Notes under the pieces: model-generated
Database searches by the model: none
What the model was told of the DNA's origin: nothing
Seen by the model: only the letters and a program-made list of their open reading frames with translations
Part shown: piece by piece, positions 58,820 through 64,000 of the stretch
Layout: every line of letters begins with the position of its first letter
How positions within the stretch are numbered: position 1 is the first letter of the stretch
NCBI GenBank assembly: GCA_026027325.1
Contig: JAMSLZ010000008.1
Location: 1,054,001 to 1,118,000, forward strand
Direction: 5' to 3'
Origin: Actinomucor elegans
Taxonomy: Eukaryota; Mucoromycota; Mucoromycetes; Mucorales; Mucoraceae
Length of the DNA stretch: 64,000 nt
Made by a program: the position numbers and the translations under genes

Positions 58820-59175
58820 TTACTTTCTGATAAGACCTGGTATCCAAGACGTTCTCCTTTGTTTCGTCGGCGTAGGTACACTTGTTACACTGGCTGTTGT
58901 AGATGCCGAGGGTATCGGAGAAGTGGTAAAACTGGAAAGTTTGGGTATCCCAATGTGATGCTTTAATAAAAGAGTCGAGCTCTTTGGTGTAGCGGTAGAT
59001 AAAGGGCTATTGTTTGCGCTCTTGGATTTTTGATTTCTTAAATCGTTTAGCAATTGCTGATAATGATGAATGAAATACTTTGAGTTCAAGCCTGTCATAT
59101 CTTGATGGATGTCGTTCAAGGTTAACACGGTCAAATCTGTAGGCGCCTAATTATCGATTTGTCAATATTACATTT

Positions 59176-59225
<50 letters not shown>

Positions 59226-62200
59226 AAAGCAAACATACTTTGGAAATATCATCGGCGAGTCGAATCAAGGTCTCAATGATGTTGATTTCTTCCTGTGCCC
59301 CTTGGCGAAGATCTGCAGCAGAGTTGGATATTTGTGAAGATTTTTCAAACAGGACACTGGGCGCGATGACGCGCGCCAAGTTGGGAATATCCATCTTGTT
59401 AGTATCACTAAAAGTAGCTACCCACTTTAAGCAACAAAACAGCAGCAACATAGTATCCCTGTTTGGCTTAGGCAGCAAACAGCATGCTAGGTGAAGCACT
59501 TTATGGTTATTTTGCATTCTTCCACAACGCAAAAAGAGTGGATACAAATCAAATGTAAACAATGGCTCTGGTAATTCGCGTAGATAGCGCTTCAATAGGG
59601 CAGCCAATTGGATAGGATTTAACTCTACCAAGAGTGATTCCATGGATACCAAAGTTTGCTCCTGTTGGTCAATGGTTTCTGACAATTCGTTGAGCTGACG
59701 AATGTTCCCATTCTTACGAAATACGCCTTCAATCGACATGTCTGCAATAGGGGTTAGGCAGGTAGCTTAAGACTATTAATACATCTAACTTGCCTGATTG
59801 TAGAATAACCATGATGCAACTTTTGACGAAAATAGGAATCAATGCATTATCTGAAAAACTTGCAGCCACACTTGGAGTGAAATCACGCAACGTAACGCCT
59901 TTGGATTCCTCTTGACTTTTCAATGAGATAGCACGGTCTCTTTCAGCGACTGTAGCTAATGCTACGCCAAAGGTATGATGCGATGTGACTGGTGCTTGCA
60001 GTGTATTTGGTGGCGCTTTGATATGTGTGATGAGCTTTCCCCAGAGCAAAGAAGCAGGGTTCTGTGAATGATTGTCAATGCTACTTGACTTTCTTTTGCT
60101 GGTTTTTGACTTTTTCTTTTTGGTATCGATTAAATCTACCAGCTCATTCAATGAAAAGGGCGGTGTAATCAAAGGTTCTATGGCAATCACCGCAGCATGA
60201 CGTACAATAAAATCTTGCGAAGGTGTAAGGGTTGATATATAAACGCATTTAGATACAGTACGTCCAGAGTCATCCATTGTCAATATAGAAGCTCTTCTTG
60301 CTTCTCTTTTCCTATGTCGATCAAATACACCATGAAATGATTTGCCATGTTGGCTACTGGTACTAAATGTACGTCGGATACTATCAGCTAGTCTGTTTCC
60401 TTTTACAGGCGAGATCAAAGGAGAAACAGGTGAGTCTAATCCGGTTGTGGAGATAACGAGGTTCTTGTTGGCCTTCTTTTTGAAAGAAGCCTCATCCAAA
60501 GTAGTGGAAGAATTATGTCCAATTTGACCCATATGGATTGAGCTCAATCTATCTACTTTGTTTGCTGAGCGTTGGTTTTGTAGGGTTCTGTTTCCTAATA
60601 AACGTAGAATGGATCTTTGCCTTTTTGCTTCGGGCATCATCATTTCATTTGGTAGTTTTTTATCTATAGACAGTTTTTTAACTATTCAATTCGTTTTTGT
60701 AGATTTTTTTTTTCTTTTATACCTTCGTTTGTAGTTGCAGTCGTATTGGCCAGATATAATTTTAGTCCAATTAAACATTGTTCTAATGAGCTGACACGGG
60801 TACAGGTCACAAATGAGGGATCCTCGATGCAACAAGACTGACAGAATAGTGTGGTGCCTTGTAAGCGTGCTGTTTGATCATCCAATGGAGTTGAGCATAT
60901 AGAGCATTTGAAACAGCCTGGATGCCACTTGATATGTTGCGGTTGACATTGATAGCAAGCTGTATCCTGGATTGGCAAGTGACATTGAGTGCATTCTTGT
61001 ACCAGGTCTTCTTTGATTGCTGTGGATGGCGGGTCTTTGAACCAATATCTTCCAGCAATCCATACGCGTTTCTTTTCCAATTCCAATAGTTGATCCAGAA
61101 ACTGAGGTATCGCGTTTTGAATGCCAATGTCGCGTTCCTTTATTTAACAAAAAGTTGGTGACAGCAAGGTAAAAAGATGATAAAAGAAAGAATGAATGAA
61201 TAAACATGTATTTATTGAGTATTGTCTGACAGAAACGAAAACTAGTATTAAAAAAGTAGACACTTTTTGTAATGATTCTTACCAGGTGTAAAGCAGATTT
61301 AAGTCCAAATCGAATCAAGGATTTTAGGTTTTGCGCTAATCCTGTAACAAGTGATAGCAATTCTTGTGTAATTGCAATATCAGTATTGGTTGGTATCGTT
61401 AATAGTTGAAAGAATCGAATCATCTGTTGGCATATTGAGTTGGCATCTTTGATGCATTGTGCATCTATCATATAAAGTGAGCAAAAATAAATCATGCGGA
61501 GTGATTTAATGTACCTTGATTTTGAGTATAATGCTGCTGTAATAAATCAAGTGCGGAAAATAGTACTTCTAGATGCATAATGAATTGATTCGCCATACGG
61601 ACACCTTCTTTGTAAGCGCCGGCAGCCACGTTGAGCAACATGTCCGATATACAATTCGCTGAAGATTCTTCAAAAGAAGACAAGTCTGTCCAAACACGTA
61701 TTACTTTATGTTCTAACTCCTTCTGAATAGCGATAATCTTAGACGTGTCTTCTATAGAAAATATTAGTTCAGTATATATATATAGATTTTCTTTCTCTGT
61801 GAACTAACCTGCGCTATGTTTTGGTGTTAGTTTCACACCCCAAAACTTGAATATCATATAGCATTCCGGGTGCCATATCTGATCTGGCAAGTCTCTATGC
61901 TCGACAAACTGCTTTAAAATTGCTTGATCACAGCCCGCACAATGCGTCTCCAGTATCAATGAATAGTGCAATCGACAGTAGCTTTGTCCTTTGAACTCAT
62001 ACTGATGTACTGTTGGAGTTACACAGGAAGGACATTGAATACATTCAGGATGAGGTTGCTCTGTTGTTGTTGGCTTATCGCACTTGATGCAAATTAAATC
62101 CAATCGCTTTAAATGATGGTATTCACATAGAACCGCCTTGCGCTTTCTCGCGTGTTTAGGCTGATCTTCCATGGTATAGTACTTGTTGGCTACAGGCACC

Positions 62201-62425
62201 AGACAGTCCTACTTGAAAGATTAGCTTCCCCTACACTATCCCCTTATATTTCCCCTTTATTACCTCACAAACAAAGCATTCATTATGATAGACCTGGTTA
62301 AATGCTCGAACAAAAGAGCCATCTTCTTTTGAGCAAGTTTGATTACATTTGGGACATATGGGAAACGATCTCCGATGTAAAGGTCTTTCTTTATCATTCA
62401 GAAGCTCAAGAGGCTGTTTAAGCAT
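58820..62425 (-). CDS. LIM-domain Rho GTPase-activating protein (Lrg1-like)
   Basis: A signalling protein that switches off Rho GTPases (Rho1 in yeast Lrg1) to control cell-wall synthesis and polarity. Starting at 62425 (MLKQPLELLNDKERP), zinc-binding LIM modules come first: CPKCNQTC ... HNECFVCEDC; CIKCDKP ... HPECIQCPSC; HCAGCDQAI ... WHPECY. A helical region follows, then a third set CTQCHLPI ... CYQC ... WHPGCFKCSIC ... CQSCC. After a Ser-rich linker the RhoGAP domain reads GVTLRDFTPSVAASFSDN, SIEGVFRKNGNIRQLNELSE (arginine finger in GVFRKNG), LLKRYLRELPEPLFTF and NLARVIAPSVLFE. The tail is Ser/Thr-rich. About seven introns; one near 59160-59238 contains a T10-A41 tract. Length is about 1,020 residues. 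Confidence 0.92.
59173..59223. repeat. T10-A41 tract inside a LIM-RhoGAP intron
   Basis: Ten T are followed directly by about forty A, the longest homopolymer of the window. It lies within the intron before the last exon of the RhoGAP gene. Its exact length is prone to sequencing error. Confidence 0.8.
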
Positions 62426-62552
62426 TCTGTTATATTTAAAGAGAAAGAAGAGAAAAGGGAAAAAAGGAAAAAAAAAAAAAAAAAATACAAAAAAAAAAAA
62501 AATTTGACTGCTATAAGGAAACAATTATAGTAATATTTGAATTACACACAAG

Positions 62553-64000
62553 CTATTGCGATAGGATAACTTGTCTTGATTCTTCATCCAACTTGCTAAA
62601 ATATCGAATTTTCTTTCTACTTCGTTTCGTTCGTCCTTTGCCTGCTATACCTTGATCATAGAGGCACATGCTTCTTATATGAGGCATATATTCTGTCATC
62701 ACCAAGTTTCCAGACAAAGCCATGGAAGGACAGTTTAGTATGATGGGATGTATAATATTGAAACAGCTTCGTAAATGCTCTTGACTTTAACAGTTGTTAG
62801 AACTCTTTTTCTTTTTGGCAAGTAAAAAAAAAAAAAAAAAAAAAAAAATTACCTCTGGTTGTACAGATATTCCCAATGACTCGACCATGCCGATAAATGG
62901 TTACGCCAACTATGGTTTGAATTCATGACGGATATGGAGTTTTCAATGACTTCTCCTAAATCCCAATGATCAAGATCAGTGGCAGTTTTCCATAGCATAT
63001 CATTCCCACTTGGAACATCTTGTTTATCATATTGATCAATATCGTATATCTAATTCATCGTTAGTCATTCATACTCTATAAAATGTCCATCTCTCTCACC
63101 TGATGTCTTTGCTTGTATGTAAGCCCTACCCACGCATCTGCAAAAGCTGCAGTTTCCATAACTTTATAAATGTCTTCTATTCCCATGACTTCGTCGTCTA
63201 GTTTACTAACACGCTTTTTTTCAAAGTAATACTGCTTGCACAAATCTTGAATTCGATAACTACAGCCCTTGATTCGGTCCATCAACACCAGCAAGTCGTC
63301 TTCTGTGGTAGGTCTTGCCAATAAGTCGGCGAATCCCATTGCATGGGCAAACAAATACTGATAAACAAAATGCCCATCTGGAAGAGTTTCATTTAGCCAG
63401 AATTGTAAGGTATCAATAATACGTCGAGTATCATATTGGAATAAATCACACAAATAGGCAATGTCACTGGGCTCAACAAGATGATTTTCGGAATAACAAA
63501 TCAGTTGAATATAAGGAACGAGGCTGGTTTTTTCAGGAAGATCAAAATACAATGTAGATTGTAACGGTAGATGATCAAAGGGAACCAATGATTCATCTAT
63601 AGACATATGAACATATAGAACGTAATTACATGCAATCAATCTTACCATTACACGTCATAATAATAGGGCGTTTGCTCTTTTGACATAGATCAACCACAGC
63701 AGCCCAAAAGCCTTTGTCTTCTTCAAATAATACATCCACCTCTTCTAGTAGAATCAAACTTTGCTTGAGCTGCTTATCTAGCTTTTCTTGCTCTTTCTTT
63801 CTTTGATTTATTTCCTCGGCTTTCTTAAAGAAAGATGCCAATGTATGGCTTGGTGGTTCAACCACGACTGCCGGTTCAGGCTCTTGCTTTGATTCAGATA
63901 CATTCAGCATCCTTTTAAAGTGTTGGGCAATATCAATCGTTTTTGGCTTCTTTGGCTTCACGGTGTCTCTTAAAATGATCACTTCGCCTTTTCTCTTCTT
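62553..64000 (-). CDS. ATAD5/Elg1-like RFC subunit (PCNA unloader), C-terminal part, cut by the right edge
   Basis: The large subunit of the alternative clamp loader that removes PCNA from DNA. The visible part has [20 protein letters not shown], Walker [21 protein letters not shown], the sensor-1 region [44 protein letters not shown] (sensor-2/lid region), then the ATAD5-type C-terminal helices with [10 protein letters not shown] and [13 protein letters not shown] before the stop at 62553-62555. The EEVD within [14 protein letters not shown] is typical of ATAD5 rather than RFC1 or Rad17. Walker A lies beyond 64000. Introns near 63590-63645, 63045-63100 and 62785-62850 (A-rich) keep frame. 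It is upstream of, and on the same strand as, the LIM-RhoGAP gene, with 127 bp between. Confidence 0.85.

Noticed and set aside
1..64000. CRISPR array, operon or bacterial contamination
   Set aside because: No regularly spaced identical repeats were seen; recognised protein genes have spliceosomal introns or eukaryotic families throughout.

Overview
The window reads as nuclear DNA of a filamentous fungus, most likely an early-diverging one of the Mucoromycota (Mucorales-like). The reasons are many short (about 49-62 nt) GT-AG introns, AT-rich intergenic DNA, core fungal genes (COX12, TIM22, VPS28, DNM1, B56, OSH, a LIM-RhoGAP) and no operons. The placement is inferred from gene content and intron style; I ran no search.

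Layout. 0-8 kb: the 5' end of an unknown charged protein, a ZNF830-like zinc-finger gene with an apparent 1-nt frameshift, a PP2A B56 subunit, a PfkB (pseudouridine-kinase-like) kinase and mitochondrial malate dehydrogenase. 8-15.8 kb: mostly gene-poor, interrupted by a cyanase gene. 15.8-27.5 kb: a sugar transporter, COX12, an F-box/LRR protein, a raffinose-synthase/alkaline alpha-galactosidase family enzyme, a phosphatidylserine decarboxylase relic and a SNIP1-like FHA protein. 27.9-37.6 kb: a very large Sel1-repeat protein, a DUF4211-like protein with an N-terminal PIP box, and a short oxysterol-binding protein. 37.6-47 kb: gene-poor DNA holding an initiator tRNA-Met and a SYLF-SH3 (Ysc84/SH3YL1) gene. 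47-57 kb: a DAL5-type MFS permease, a class-V PLP enzyme, TIM22, VPS28 and DNM1. 58.8-64 kb: an LRG1-like LIM-RhoGAP and the 3' part of an ATAD5/ELG1-like PCNA unloader, cut by the right edge.

The genes do not form an evident pathway cluster. Functional groups are mitochondrial (MDH, COX12, TIM22, DNM1), membrane traffic, lipid and actin (OSH, VPS28, SYLF-SH3, LRG1), nutrient handling (sugar transporter, DAL5-type permease, cyanase, GH36-like enzyme), and PCNA-linked (ATAD5, PIP-box protein). I found no CRISPR array, no intact transposon and no convincing new multi-gene system. The best leads are the ZNF830 frameshift, the PSD relic with lost catalytic residues, two GC-AG introns supported by reading frame, microexons in COX12 and DNM1, the giant Sel1 protein with a possible myristoylation start, the PIP box, and a degenerate dispersed repeat family in the gene-poor DNA. 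Exon joins were worked out by eye from splice sites and reading frame.
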